A stretch of DNA of 64,000 nucleotides from Chryseobacterium sp. SNU WT5 (GTDB lineage Bacteria; Bacteroidota; Bacteroidia; Flavobacteriales; Weeksellaceae). Of this stretch, positions 50,849 through 61,053 are shown in pieces (within the stretch, counting starts at the first letter, position 1; every line of letters begins with the position of its first letter). The DNA is taken from positions 2,294,001 through 2,358,000 of the forward strand of contig NZ_CP041687.1 of assembly GCF_007362475.1 (NCBI RefSeq), given 5' to 3'. Below the pieces are notes generated by a model. It was not told where the DNA came from. It was given only the letters and a program-made list of their open reading frames with translations, and did not search any database. Position numbers and translations under genes: made by a program.

Positions 50849-53163
50849 AAGATTTAAAAATTTATCTGGAGGAAGAAGAGTTGGATTATGATATTGCATC
50901 TGGTGATTTTCCTGTAACCATTGATTATGCTTTTGAAGATGCTTCTGATTTTCAGAAAAAGAAAGGGAGTGAAGCGTTAGATATTAATCTTCCTGGCACA
51001 CTCAGAAACCAACAGATTTTAAATTCGTTTGGAACCAACGCTGTTGTCGATGTTTCTGCAGATCAAAAAAGCAAAAATATAAAGCCGTTGCGAATTCTCG
51101 CTTATGGTGATGAGGTTTTTTCAGGTAAAGCAATTACAAAAGGAGCAAAAAAACAGCATGGTCGAGTAACAGGATTTAAAATAAATGCATTCGGTGGGAA
51201 TTCTGATTGGATTCTGGCTTTGAATGATACTACACTTTACGATTTACTGAAGCATATAAGTCTCGATTTTACGAAGCAAAACATTATTGATTCGTGGGCT
51301 TATGATGGCAGAAATGAAAATATGCCTTTTGTTTTTGCTCCGGTAAAATATGCCGTTCCTTTAGATTTTGAAGGCGGGGATGATCGCATTTATTCTGTTG
51401 AGAATATGAAACCCAGTATTTCGCCGTACTGGATTATTTATTGGGCTTTTAAAAGTGTTGGGTATTCTATAAGATCAGAATTTTTTAATACCGATTATTT
51501 CCGTCGCCTGACAATGCCTTGGACTTGGGGCGCGTTTCTTACTTCTGAAGGTACAAAATATGATATTCACAAAATTGAAGCGAAAAGTCAGTATACTTAC
51601 AGAATTGAAGGCGATCTCTATCAAGAGATTGATTTCAATGTTTCCAAAGAGCTCGCTGATAACAATTCAACAATTCCTGGTGGAGACTATTCCTACATTT
51701 CACCTCGTATGGTTTGGAAATATAATACGCCACATTTTGGTTTACTGAAATCCAGATTTGGAATTGATATTAGTTTTGATTCCCTCGTTGACATGGGGAG
51801 TTATTTCTATATTTATGTGAATTGGTTTAAAAATGGAGTGCATATAAAGGAGAAATTAATTAATTATGTTAAAGCTCCGGCCTTTGGACGACGTGCAGAC
51901 GCCGGTGTGGTTTATGATTGGTTTGATGTTGAAATTAATCCGAATGACACTATTGAATGTAGCATTGTGGTCAATTCTAAAGAAACAAATACAGCGACTG
52001 TTTGCAGATCAAATATTTCTGTTCTTTCATTCAAAACAGAATTTTTTAAAATACCAGAAGGTGGTACTGTTGATTTTGATAATTATTTGGGGCTTCAAAA
52101 ATACAAGTTTTTAGATTTCTTCAAAGGGATTATTGATACGTGTAATCTTTCTTTTGCAACCCACAATGCAGAAAAAACAGTTCTCATTGAGCCTACTCAC
52201 CCATATTCGTTAACCAACAATTTAGCGACCGTTTCAGGTGGATATTTCAATAATCAAACGCTCAACTGGACCAATATTGAAGACGTAGAAAAAGAAAGTG
52301 AAATCATTCTTTACTCAGATGCAGCGCGGGAATACGTCTTTAAATTCAAACAGGATTCTTCAGACGGTGCATTGAAAGTAGTTCAGGATCGAAATAAAAT
52401 TCTCTTAGGATCCAGCAAATACGTTTTCTCCGAAAGATTCAAAGATAAAACCGAATTCGAAAACCGTTTTTTCAGTCCAACCATGCATTATTTCTGTAAT
52501 GATTTTCAAGATGTCACAGGTATTTCACCTCAAATGGTTTGCCTGGTTCCAGAAAACATTTCTAATACTTCTTCCGGTGAAGCTCAAAATATATTCGAAC
52601 CGAAATTATGTTATTACAAAGGCCGCGTTTCGGGTGTTGGTGGTTGGCGTTTAAAGGATCAGAAAGGAGTTACAGAAACCTATACGGATTTTCCATATAT
52701 GTTCGCTGTTAATTACAAACCGGGCGGAGAGAATGATCCTTGCCTCTCCTATACCGATGAAAGGATAGGCGATAGCAAAAGCTCACCAATCGCTTTTGGA
52801 TTGATGAAACGCTTCTTTCTCCAAAGGCTCACCATTATGAATCATGGCGTTTGGAATTACACCAACTTCAAGATCACCAACAGTCATATTTCGAACTGGT
52901 TTCATCGGGAGCATATTACAACTGATGGAATTCGTTGGGAAATCATCAACGTAAAAGCGTTTAACCCGCTCAACAACGATAGTACGTCGGTAACTTTGCG
53001 CCAGTGGTTTCCGGTATCACAAAGAGATATCGACTTTTCATTTCCCAGCAACGATAGTGTAAAATCGGGAAAAATAACCAGCAATAGTAATTCGGGTTTT
53101 GACATGCCTTACAATCAGTTGATCTGTCTGTACGGTGATATACCACGAGAAATAAAAGATTAA
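50845..53163 (+). CDS. Large tail/baseplate protein, unknown
   Basis: The 772-residue protein starts DLKIYLEEEELDYDIASGDF and has several domains rich in aromatic residues and strands, e.g. ISPYWIIYWAFKSVGYSI and YKFLDFFKGIIDTCNLSFAT. The latter resembles hub-like domains of baseplate proteins. It directly precedes the tape measure gene, an unusual place for a baseplate protein, which normally follows it. Function inferred from size and context. Confidence 0.5.
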   Translation: MKDLKIYLEEEELDYDIASGDFPVTIDYAFEDASDFQKKKGSEALDINLPGTLRNQQILNSFGTNAVVDVSADQKSKNIKPLRILAYGDEVFSGKAITKGAKKQHGRVTGFKINAFGGNSDWILALNDTTLYDLLKHISLDFTKQNIIDSWAYDGRNENMPFVFAPVKYAVPLDFEGGDDRIYSVENMKPSISPYWIIYWAFKSVGYSIRSEFFNTDYFRRLTMPWTWGAFLTSEGTKYDIHKIEAKSQYTYRIEGDLYQEIDFNVSKELADNNSTIPGGDYSYISPRMVWKYNTPHFGLLKSRFGIDISFDSLVDMGSYFYIYVNWFKNGVHIKEKLINYVKAPAFGRRADAGVVYDWFDVEINPNDTIECSIVVNSKETNTATVCRSNISVLSFKTEFFKIPEGGTVDFDNYLGLQKYKFLDFFKGIIDTCNLSFATHNAEKTVLIEPTHPYSLTNNLATVSGGYFNNQTLNWTNIEDVEKESEIILYSDAAREYVFKFKQDSSDGALKVVQDRNKILLGSSKYVFSERFKDKTEFENRFFSPTMHYFCNDFQDVTGISPQMVCLVPENISNTSSGEAQNIFEPKLCYYKGRVSGVGGWRLKDQKGVTETYTDFPYMFAVNYKPGGENDPCLSYTDERIGDSKSSPIAFGLMKRFFLQRLTIMNHGVWNYTNFKITNSHISNWFHREHITTDGIRWEIINVKAFNPLNNDSTSVTLRQWFPVSQRDIDFSFPSNDSVKSGKITSNSNSGFDMPYNQLICLYGDIPREIKD

Positions 53164-53164
53164 G

Positions 53165-56100
53165 ATGGCTAAGATTGAAAAAATTTACCAGATCACTCTG
53201 GACGGTGAACAAACCTTGCTCCAAAAAATGGACGCGGTTAATAAGACTTTTGAGAATACGAAGAAACTTTTTCAAAATGTTAAGGCGAGTTCGAAAGGGA
53301 TCTTCGGAAATACTGAAGAATTAACCAAAGAGAAATTGGAACTAGAGAAGGTGACTGTAGAACTCGTCAAACAGCAATCTGAATCAAAAAAACTTCGTGC
53401 TGAAACCATCGCCCTTCAAAATTCTAAAAGAGCGCTGACCAATGAAGAATTGAAGAATCAGCAGGCGACCGCAAAAACCTACGAGGCTTATCAGAAACTT
53501 AACCGCCAATATCTAGAAGCGAAGAAAAACGCTCTGGGTATCGGCGCAACTTATGGTATAAATTCCCAACGGTTTCAAAAAGCAACAGCGGAATCACAAA
53601 AATATTATCAACAAATGCTCGCTCTTAATAAAGCGCAGGGAGATTTCAGATTGAACGTCGGTAACTATCCAACAGCAGCTGTTCGAAATTTTGCAGAAAC
53701 TTTTAATCAGAGTTTCACAGATATGAAAGGACAATTAGCCTCATTTGCGTTGGGTTATTTGTCTTTTCAGGCTGCATTGAATGTCGGTACTAGAATCAAA
53801 AACGATGTTATTGCTTTCGATTCCTTAAATAAATCAATTGAAGCAGTTTCTGCTAAAACAGGTGATTATGCATTAAATCAGGAATTTCTTATTGATGTTT
53901 CAGAACGCCTTGGACAAAAAACCTTAGATGCCAGCAAAAGTTTTAAAACATTTTTCGCAGCCTTTACAGAGTCGGGAGGTGGAGCACAGCAGGCGAGAGA
54001 TATTTTTGAAGCCGCTGCGGAATCTTCCGCGAATCTTAGATTAAGCCAGGAACAAACCAATGGTGTAATGCTTGCATTTGGACAAATAGCGTCCAAAGGA
54101 AAAGTTCAGGCTGAAGAACTACGTGGACAGATCGGGGAGCGTGTTCCTGGAGCATTTGGAATTGCAGCGCGTGCCATGGGAATGACTACCGCAGAATTGG
54201 ATAAAGCGATGAGTAAAGGTGAAATTTATTCGAAAGATTTCCTTCCAAAATTTGCAAAACAATTAAAACTATCTTTCGGTACCGGCGGTGAAGCTGTTCA
54301 AGGTTTACAAGCAGATTTGAATCGACTAGATAATATGATCGCTAAAGTCGGTAGCAATAAAAGATTCATTTCTTTGGTAAGCACAACTGTTTCTGTAATC
54401 ATACTTTTAGCACAAACTATCGGTAAAATTCCTTTTTCTGTTTGGCTTTCCTTTGTTGGATTATTAACGTTTGCTTACTACGCCAAATTACAAGCAATCG
54501 CAGCAAATACGGTCGCTATTGGTGCATACATTATCAGAATGGGAGTAGGTAACGCCTTAATCGCAACCGCGATGGTTTTGGAAAATGCGCACGCTTTAGT
54601 TTTGGGTATTGTTAATGGCGCTTATACCGCTTTGATATTCACCATGAATCTTTTTGGAATTTCAACCGCACGTTTAAGAGCTTTGGTAATGGGGCTAAAT
54701 CTTACTTTAGCAGCAACACCTTGGGGAATTGTCATCGGGTTGCTTTTTGCCGTGGGTGCTGCAACAGTTGCATTTGCAAATTCAACAGAAAATGCCACTG
54801 GAAAACTGAAAGCGCATGGAAAAGCCTTGAAAGAAAACGCCGCTTTAATGAAAGTTACGGCCGAAATCAACAAACAGGTTTCCGATACTATTTCTGGTCA
54901 AATGGGAAAACTAGAAAGATTAACCGCCATTATAAAAAATAATGCGAATTCTCTTGATACCAAAAAAAGAGCAATGCAGGAGATCATTGCCATTGATCCT
55001 AAATATCTGGAAGGTCTTACTTTGGGTAACTTCCATACCGCACAGGGAACAAAAATTTTAGATGATTACAAAACCAAATTATTAGAAGTTGCAAAAGCCA
55101 AAGCAGCCGTGGCCATCTACGATAAAAAAGCCGCTGAATTATTCGAAAAAGAAATTACCCTTTCCGATGCAGAGAAAGAAGCTGATAAATATGTTAAGTC
55201 TGATTTCTGGTCTAAAAGGAATTTTGGTGAAACATTCAAATCAATGGGTGCAGATATTGGCATTGGAGATGGTAGTTCTGTTGATAAACTAAAAAAACAA
55301 CGCTCAGAAATACAAGGCCTGAAAGAAGACTTGAATCAACTTGGAAATGTGATTGCTGGTAATTCTAAAAAAGGAATCAATCCAGATGATCCAATTTTGG
55401 GCGGTGCTGCTGCTGGAAATGTAGCAGCCAATGCAAATTCTATTAAAAGGCTTCGTGAAGAAATTGATGCGTTGAACAAAGAGTTTGAAGATGCAACTAT
55501 TGGGTCTAAAAAATACTACTCCGTTCAGTCACAATTAAAGAATAAACAGGCAGAATTGGATCGATTGATTGGGAAAAATGGCAAAGGTTCAACATCACGA
55601 GCTTACCGTGGTTCTAGATTAGATGGTTATCAAAGAGATTACCTAAAAGATCTTGAAGCCAATCGCGATCGTGAACTTGCAATTATCGAAACCAAATTCC
55701 TTAAAGGTGAAATCCTTGAAGAAGATTACATCACAAAAAGCTTGACCGAAAATCAGAAGTATTTCACCAAGAAAATCGCCTATTTAAAAGGGGGCAATGC
55801 AGAAGAAAGAAAACAGGAAGCCCGCGCCATTTTAGATAAAATAAAAGCGGAAAGCGAGGCTAATGATAAACTTTACGCGATCTTCAAAAAACGAAATGAT
55901 CAAGAACTGAAATTGGCAGAAGATAATGCAAAGGACCAATTAAATAAAGTTCTGAACGATCCGTACGCGACCGATTTACAAAAGATAGAAGCCCAAAAAA
56001 CCTACTACAACGAAAGTACGTCTGCGCAGATTATTTACAATCAAAAAATGATTGATCTTGAAAACGATTTAAGTAAAAAGATGATTGAAGAGGTGAGTGA

Positions 56101-57553
56101 TCGGAGTAGAGTTCTTCAGCAAAAATTAGATGAGGAAAATAATAATAATCTTCAGTCCAGAATTGCATCAACTAGGGCCACAATAGATCTTATTGATGAG
56201 GGATCAGAATATCTTGAAAATCAAATTGAAATTAAGGGAGCCATACTGCGTCGTAATATTCTCAACGACAAATCACTAACGCAAGAGCAGAAAAAAATCG
56301 ATCTTCAAAGATTGTCAGCCAAGTTAGAGTTAGATAATACCAATATAGAACTTGGGAATGTAAATGCACGACTCGCAATTTATAACATGGAACTAGGTCA
56401 AAGAAAACTGACCAACAATGAGATGCGGGAGTATAATCGTTTATTAAAAGAGCGAGGTATTTTACAAGGTTCTAAAGCCAATCAGGAAACAAACTTACAA
56501 CGTTCAGGATATTCTCCGGGAATGCCAGGCTCCGGAACCTCGGGACTTGCTTCTTTCTTCAAACAAAGAATGCAGGGTTCTGATGGCACTTTCAGTATTG
56601 GGAAAGATAAGAACGGTGCAGATGTCGATGGTTCTGAATTGCTAGGAGAGGTTCTAGCGCAGTCATTCGAAACCGCCACTTTAGCAATGAATAGTTATTT
56701 TGATGCAGAAAGAGACCGAATTGAAAAATCAAAGGAACTCGCCTATAGTAAAATTGAATTAGAACGTGACCAACAAATGAGATATGCTCAATCTGCTGGT
56801 GAACGTGAGGCTATAGACAAGGAAGCTGCGCAGAAAAAGAAACAAGCAGATAAAGAAGCCGGTGAACGATTGAAGAAAGTTAAAAAGCAAGAACTAAAAG
56901 TTGCCTTGGCAATGCAATTAGCAAACATTGGCGTTGCAGCTGCTCAAAATCCTCTAAATGGTATTACTTTAGGAGCAGCCGGCATCGCAATGTATGCTGC
57001 TTTAGCAGCGTTGGCGTTCGGTCAGTATTTTATAAATTTATCTGCAGTGAATTCTGCTCAGTATAAAAAAGGTGGACAGTTCCTCGGTCAAGGTGGACAG
57101 TTAAGAGGACCATCTCACAGCAACGGTGGAATGCCCGTTTATAATCCACAAACCGGACAAAAAGTTGCAGAAATGGAAGGCAAAGAAGGAATAATCAATG
57201 CCCGGACAATGGAAGATAAAAATATCTATTCCGTTACCGGTACACCTTCACAAATTGCAAGTCGTATCAATGCAAATGGTGGTGGTGTAGATTGGTTTGG
57301 TGGTGCAACCATGAAGAAATTCGCTTCCGGTGGTATCTTTAATTGGAATAGAACGCAACCTCCAATATTCAATTCTCAGATTTCTAAGTTTGAAGACAAA
57401 GCAGACAATTACAATTCTGATCGTTTGAACCGGATCGAAGAAAATATGGAAACACTTTCACGTGAAGGATTTAAGAAAGTAGTTTTAAATCCAAATGAAG
57501 TCACCGAGTACCAAAAAGAAAAGAATAAGCAAACCGAAATTGGAACATTATGA
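53165..57553 (+). CDS. Phage tape measure protein
   Basis: A 1,462-residue protein. Coiled coil covers about 15-160. The TMP domain (about 215-370) carries FDSLNKSIEAVSAKTGDYAL, LRLSQEQTNGVMLAFGQIAS and LRGQIGERVPGAFGIAARAM. A hydrophobic region follows (410-545), then long helical stretches, and a hydrophobic segment near 1270 (LANIGVAAAQNPLNGITLGA). At about 0.15 nm per residue a tail near 220 nm would be predicted, so a long siphovirus tail. It is the largest gene of the prophage. Confidence 0.92.
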   Translation: MAKIEKIYQITLDGEQTLLQKMDAVNKTFENTKKLFQNVKASSKGIFGNTEELTKEKLELEKVTVELVKQQSESKKLRAETIALQNSKRALTNEELKNQQATAKTYEAYQKLNRQYLEAKKNALGIGATYGINSQRFQKATAESQKYYQQMLALNKAQGDFRLNVGNYPTAAVRNFAETFNQSFTDMKGQLASFALGYLSFQAALNVGTRIKNDVIAFDSLNKSIEAVSAKTGDYALNQEFLIDVSERLGQKTLDASKSFKTFFAAFTESGGGAQQARDIFEAAAESSANLRLSQEQTNGVMLAFGQIASKGKVQAEELRGQIGERVPGAFGIAARAMGMTTAELDKAMSKGEIYSKDFLPKFAKQLKLSFGTGGEAVQGLQADLNRLDNMIAKVGSNKRFISLVSTTVSVIILLAQTIGKIPFSVWLSFVGLLTFAYYAKLQAIAANTVAIGAYIIRMGVGNALIATAMVLENAHALVLGIVNGAYTALIFTMNLFGISTARLRALVMGLNLTLAATPWGIVIGLLFAVGAATVAFANSTENATGKLKAHGKALKENAALMKVTAEINKQVSDTISGQMGKLERLTAIIKNNANSLDTKKRAMQEIIAIDPKYLEGLTLGNFHTAQGTKILDDYKTKLLEVAKAKAAVAIYDKKAAELFEKEITLSDAEKEADKYVKSDFWSKRNFGETFKSMGADIGIGDGSSVDKLKKQRSEIQGLKEDLNQLGNVIAGNSKKGINPDDPILGGAAAGNVAANANSIKRLREEIDALNKEFEDATIGSKKYYSVQSQLKNKQAELDRLIGKNGKGSTSRAYRGSRLDGYQRDYLKDLEANRDRELAIIETKFLKGEILEEDYITKSLTENQKYFTKKIAYLKGGNAEERKQEARAILDKIKAESEANDKLYAIFKKRNDQELKLAEDNAKDQLNKVLNDPYATDLQKIEAQKTYYNESTSAQIIYNQKMIDLENDLSKKMIEEVSDRSRVLQQKLDEENNNNLQSRIASTRATIDLIDEGSEYLENQIEIKGAILRRNILNDKSLTQEQKKIDLQRLSAKLELDNTNIELGNVNARLAIYNMELGQRKLTNNEMREYNRLLKERGILQGSKANQETNLQRSGYSPGMPGSGTSGLASFFKQRMQGSDGTFSIGKDKNGADVDGSELLGEVLAQSFETATLAMNSYFDAERDRIEKSKELAYSKIELERDQQMRYAQSAGEREAIDKEAAQKKKQADKEAGERLKKVKKQELKVALAMQLANIGVAAAQNPLNGITLGAAGIAMYAALAALAFGQYFINLSAVNSAQYKKGGQFLGQGGQLRGPSHSNGGMPVYNPQTGQKVAEMEGKEGIINARTMEDKNIYSVTGTPSQIASRINANGGGVDWFGGATMKKFASGGIFNWNRTQPPIFNSQISKFEDKADNYNSDRLNRIEENMETLSREGFKKVVLNPNEVTEYQKEKNKQTEIGTL

Positions 57554-57753
57554 ACGTCGTAGATTACACCAATATAGCCTTGCGCCTTGCGCTTGAAGAT
57601 TTTGAGAAGTTCTGTAAAATGAGCGGCGCAAATATGAATCAATTACGAGTTTGCATAGAACGGGAACGTGGTCTTTCTCTCCAGCAGATTGCCAATAAGT
57701 TCAACATTCCGAAAGGCACCGTTAACGACATCTGCGAAAGATGTTTTAAATAA
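57550..57753 (+). CDS. Small HTH protein after the tape measure gene
   Basis: The 67-residue product ends with a good helix-turn-helix, LSLQQIANKFNIPKGTVNDI, like sigma-region-4 or homeodomain-type HTH folds. It overlaps the tape measure stop by 4 bases. Its terminator is followed at once by palindrome copy 3, making it one candidate for the palindrome-binding regulator; this is inference. Confidence 0.62.
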   Translation: MNVVDYTNIALRLALEDFEKFCKMSGANMNQLRVCIERERGLSLQQIANKFNIPKGTVNDICERCFK

Positions 57754-57761
57754 GTAAAATC

Positions 57762-57791
57762 AAAAGCGTTTGTAAAATCCAAACGCTTTTT
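57762..57791 (+). terminator. Terminator of the tail operon
   Basis: An 11-bp stem AAAAGCGTTTG / CAAACGCTTTT with a 7-base loop, followed by a T; ends two bases before palindrome copy 3. Confidence 0.75.
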
Positions 57792-57792
57792 G

Positions 57793-57807
57793 TTGTATAA
57801 TATACAA
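57793..57807. promoter_or_regulatory. Late-module palindrome, copy 3
   Basis: TTGTATAATATACAA, identical to copy 2, between the tail operon terminator and the head operon. The -7 box TACTTTTG follows at 57825-57832, 17 bases downstream. Confidence 0.7.
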
Positions 57808-57824
57808 TCGTTTCATTTTACTTC

Positions 57825-57832
57825 TACTTTTG
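57825..57832 (+). promoter_or_regulatory. -7 box of the head operon
   Basis: TACTTTTG matches TAnnTTTG and sits 18 bases before the ATG at 57851 of the prohead protease. It argues against the alternative TTG start at 57830, which overlaps it. Confidence 0.6.
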
Positions 57833-57850
57833 TTAAAGAAAGTACAACTA

Positions 57851-58972
57851 ATGAAAAAACTACCGATTTTTAATTACCATATAGAGAATAAATCCGCTGA
57901 TAGGCTAGATGTTTTTATTGATGGAACTATCGTAGATGCGGAGACGAAAGAATGGTTATCAGAATGGTACAATGAGCATTCTTCGGTTTCATTCAAATCT
58001 TTCCGTAATGAAGTCATTTCTTCTGGGATCAAAAATATCAGAATTACTATTAATTCTTTTGGAGGTCAAATCGGCGACGCAATGGCAATGCATGATTTCA
58101 TTCAACAGTTGGAAAACGACGGTTATGATATTGAGACCATAGGAATCGGAATGGTTTGCAGTGCTGCAACTTACATTCTTTCTGCTTCCAAAAATTCAAA
58201 GATTTCCAAAAACGCTTATTACATGATTCATAATGTTTCTGGCGGCGTTTGGGGTGATGTAAATGATATTGAAAAGTACGCTCAAAGTTTAAGAAAATTC
58301 AATAACAACATCAGAGATTTCTATTCCAATTTAACAGGCAAAACAGCTGATGAAATTGAAAATTGGATGAATGAAGAAACTTGGTTTTACGGCAAAGAAG
58401 TAACCGATAATGGTTTTGTAAAAGAAACTATCGGTGAGTCTAATGTTTCAAATGCAATCAATAAAAATGATTGGGCTTTCAAAAACCAAAATCCGCTTAA
58501 TGTTTACAATTCTTTCGTAAACAAACCTTCCAACGAAAACTTAATTCAAAATTTAGATATGAAAAATTTAGCAACCCTTATTGGTGTAGCTGTAAGCAAC
58601 GCCTTTAGTAATCACATCGTAACACCAAAGCCCGCAGAAGGTGCGGAAGGTGCAACGCCGGAACCAGTAACCAACGAAGCATTGACTAATGTAATCACCA
58701 ATGCACTCGCAGAAATCAAATTTGACGAACATATCACCAATGCGGTGATTGAAATGTTTAAAGATGGTTTGCCAGAAAATATGGTAACACAAATTACCGA
58801 TGCCGTAAAACCTGCCGAAGCAGCTCCTTTAAATCTTGCAGAAAATGAAGATTACAAAGGCTTGATCAATCGTGTTTCAGAGGTTGAAAAAAAGATCCTT
58901 AACGGTGTTGGTGCAGTTCAGCCTCCGAAAAACGAGGACAATGAAAAGTATGCAGGTGTTTCATTCGATTAA
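57851..58972 (+). CDS. ClpP-like prohead protease with C-terminal scaffold-like part
   Basis: The 373-residue protein has a ClpP/SppA-fold domain to about residue 200. It contains IRITINSFGGQIGDAMAMHD with oxyanion Gly, GIGMVCSAATYILSA with nucleophile Ser, and AYYMIHNVSGG with catalytic His. The C-terminal 137 residues start at an internal ATG (58559) with MKNLATLIGVAVSNAF and are helical, Ala/Pro/Glu-rich and coiled-coil-like (RVSEVEKKIL), as in phage scaffold segments. It matures the prohead, and the second part may be made separately as scaffold. Start chosen at 57851, downstream of the promoter. Confidence 0.85.
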   Translation: MKKLPIFNYHIENKSADRLDVFIDGTIVDAETKEWLSEWYNEHSSVSFKSFRNEVISSGIKNIRITINSFGGQIGDAMAMHDFIQQLENDGYDIETIGIGMVCSAATYILSASKNSKISKNAYYMIHNVSGGVWGDVNDIEKYAQSLRKFNNNIRDFYSNLTGKTADEIENWMNEETWFYGKEVTDNGFVKETIGESNVSNAINKNDWAFKNQNPLNVYNSFVNKPSNENLIQNLDMKNLATLIGVAVSNAFSNHIVTPKPAEGAEGATPEPVTNEALTNVITNALAEIKFDEHITNAVIEMFKDGLPENMVTQITDAVKPAEAAPLNLAENEDYKGLINRVSEVEKKILNGVGAVQPPKNEDNEKYAGVSFD

Positions 58973-58990
58973 TTCTTAAAATAATATACA

Positions 58991-59371
58991 ATGAATCCAT
59001 TTGATAATTCAGCCTTAACAGGCTTTTGCGGATGTGGAGTTAACGGTTTTCAGCCCGCAATTTCATACAGTTTGAACTCAGGCACGAAAGCCTTAACCGT
59101 TACCGATGCGAGTGTTTTTCCTGCGGGAGATTCTTTCAAAGCAGTAAATGTGTGGGCAATCGATAAAAACGGAAATGAAGTAAAAGGACAAATTACAGCA
59201 GCTGCAGGAAACGTAGTTCTGAGTTTAGTCGCTCCATTTGATGTGAACGGTGGTTTTACCATCACAGCAACAGTAGTTTCCACAAAAAGAGCCGTAGCGG
59301 ATCTTTCTGTGAGAGGGGTAGGTCTTGCGCTTGCAGCCAGCACTGGAAACCTCGGAAACGCTGCTATTTAA
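58991..59371 (+). CDS. Putative head decoration / accessory protein
   Basis: The 126-residue protein is beta-rich with an Ig-like middle (GFTITATVVSTKRAVADLSV) and a Cys-containing start GFCGCGVNGFQPAIS. Placed between protease and capsid genes, the usual position for a decoration or minor head protein. Family not recognised. The half-site AATATACAA precedes its ATG. Confidence 0.5.
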   Translation: MNPFDNSALTGFCGCGVNGFQPAISYSLNSGTKALTVTDASVFPAGDSFKAVNVWAIDKNGNEVKGQITAAAGNVVLSLVAPFDVNGGFTITATVVSTKRAVADLSVRGVGLALAASTGNLGNAAI

Positions 59372-59396
59372 TCTTTAATAATTCAAATTTTATACA

Positions 59397-60419
59397 ATGA
59401 AAAAGTTTACACTTACGGCTCAGGCGGTTTTCCTTTTTTTAATTGCTCCACACTTCCAGGATTTAACGCCTGATTTCAACGGTGCGTATAACGGAACATT
59501 GCAAGAGTTTACCATCGTCGATGATGTATCGATGATGAAGGGTACTCCGATTCTTGATATTTTCAAAAGAGGAAATATCTTAAGAAGAAAGGATGCTGCC
59601 TGTGAAGTCGATTGGTCAAAAATCGCAAGATCCGGAGCCCGAAAAATCACAGTTGATGAAATTTACGGTGCTACCAAAATTTGTGAGGTAGAATTCTACC
59701 AAGGATGTTTGAAAGATCTTTCTGAAGGATCTCCAAAATTTAGAGATTTCATTCTTCAGTTCTTTAAAGGAGCGGTGGGAATGGATATCGCAACCAACGC
59801 CTATTGGGGTGATGTTGCAAGAGCATCAGATGATGAATTCTCCTTGAATATTTTTGATGGGGTAATGACCAAAATCAAAAATTACATTGCGCTTAATAAT
59901 CCAGACTACAAACCAACCGTTGCAGGTGCAATTACCGCAGGAACGTTAACTCCGGCTCAATGCTACGCGGTTTTTCAAACGGCTGTAGATGCTCAAACGA
60001 TGGTTTTAGAAAATGCGTTAGGCAGTCAGAAATACTTCACTGTCGATTACGATTTGGCAAAAGGTCTTTGGAGATATTACCAATCAATTGGTGAAAATTC
60101 TGGGAACATCAATATTTATCAAAACGGTCAGCCGTCTTTAGAATTTGATGGTATTCCTGTATTGGTTGAACCAACTTGGAAAGCAGTTTTAAGAAAACTG
60201 AACGGAGGTACTCAAGCGCATACATGTATCTTGACTTTGAGAAAGAACTTCATTTGGGCGACTAATAAAAACTTCAACAAAAACCTTACAGAAGGAAAAG
60301 CGATGAAAGTTTGGTATTCTGAAGATGATTTCCATTGGAAATACTTGTTAGAATTGGTTGCCGGGACTGAGATCGTGTCTCCAAAAGACATTGTGATTCT
60401 TCAAACCGAGATCGCATAA
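59397..60419 (+). CDS. Putative major capsid protein
   Basis: The 340-residue protein follows protease and accessory genes and has the composition of an HK97-fold capsid: an N-terminal arm region (LTPDFNGAYNGTLQEFTIVD), a central helix (IATNAYWGDVARASDDEFSL) and late strands GIPVLVEPTWKAVLRKL and FHWKYLLELVAGTEIV. Size and place fit the major capsid protein; I recognise no signature that proves it. Confidence 0.68.
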   Translation: MKKFTLTAQAVFLFLIAPHFQDLTPDFNGAYNGTLQEFTIVDDVSMMKGTPILDIFKRGNILRRKDAACEVDWSKIARSGARKITVDEIYGATKICEVEFYQGCLKDLSEGSPKFRDFILQFFKGAVGMDIATNAYWGDVARASDDEFSLNIFDGVMTKIKNYIALNNPDYKPTVAGAITAGTLTPAQCYAVFQTAVDAQTMVLENALGSQKYFTVDYDLAKGLWRYYQSIGENSGNINIYQNGQPSLEFDGIPVLVEPTWKAVLRKLNGGTQAHTCILTLRKNFIWATNKNFNKNLTEGKAMKVWYSEDDFHWKYLLELVAGTEIVSPKDIVILQTEIA

Positions 60420-60447
60420 TTAATTATTAATCTTTAAATAAAATACG

Positions 60448-61047
60448 ATGTTAGGTTATCAAGCACAATCATATCAAACTGCGTGTGGAACTCTTTCGGG
60501 AGGTATCTCTGAATTATTCTGGTTCGATCCGGATGATTTGAATTTCACACAAGCAGCAGCAACAGCCGCTCTTTTATTACCACCTTATACGGCGGTGGCT
60601 TTAAGAGCTGGAGCAACAGTAGCAACAGGAGGCGGACTTTTCCCAATCGGAATCGAAGAGGAAACAGGAACATTTAAAGCAACTCAAACCATTTCCGGAA
60701 GATCAGTAAAATGGGATTACGAAATTGTAGGAGAGTTGGCAAAAATGAGTAATAGTCTTACGAATTTCATGGCCAGATTAGATGCAGCTTCTGTTTGTTC
60801 AAATATTGGTTTAGTAATCGTTGACACCACCGGTACAATTCACGTTGTTGCGGAGCGATACGTTAATGATTCTGTTATTCCAAAATTCAAAATGAAAAAC
60901 GACGGTTCAGTTATTGAACTTGGGGCGGCTTTCGATGGTAAAAACGGCGGTACCGTTTCTTTGAAAGGAGTTTACTCACGCGGTCCGTTGGAGTACACTG
61001 GTGGACGTGCATCGTTAGATGCTTTCATTGAAGGTTACACTCCGTAA
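60448..61047 (+). CDS. Putative major tail tube protein
   Basis: The 199-residue protein is beta-rich and contains FKATQTISGRSVKWDYEI and a central LVIVDTTGTIHVVAERY segment. This has the general shape of tail tube proteins, though here it lies inside the head operon. It could instead be a second capsid or decoration protein. Assignment is tentative. Confidence 0.45.
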   Translation: MLGYQAQSYQTACGTLSGGISELFWFDPDDLNFTQAAATAALLLPPYTAVALRAGATVATGGGLFPIGIEEETGTFKATQTISGRSVKWDYEIVGELAKMSNSLTNFMARLDAASVCSNIGLVIVDTTGTIHVVAERYVNDSVIPKFKMKNDGSVIELGAAFDGKNGGTVSLKGVYSRGPLEYTGGRASLDAFIEGYTP

Positions 61048-61053
61048 ATTATT

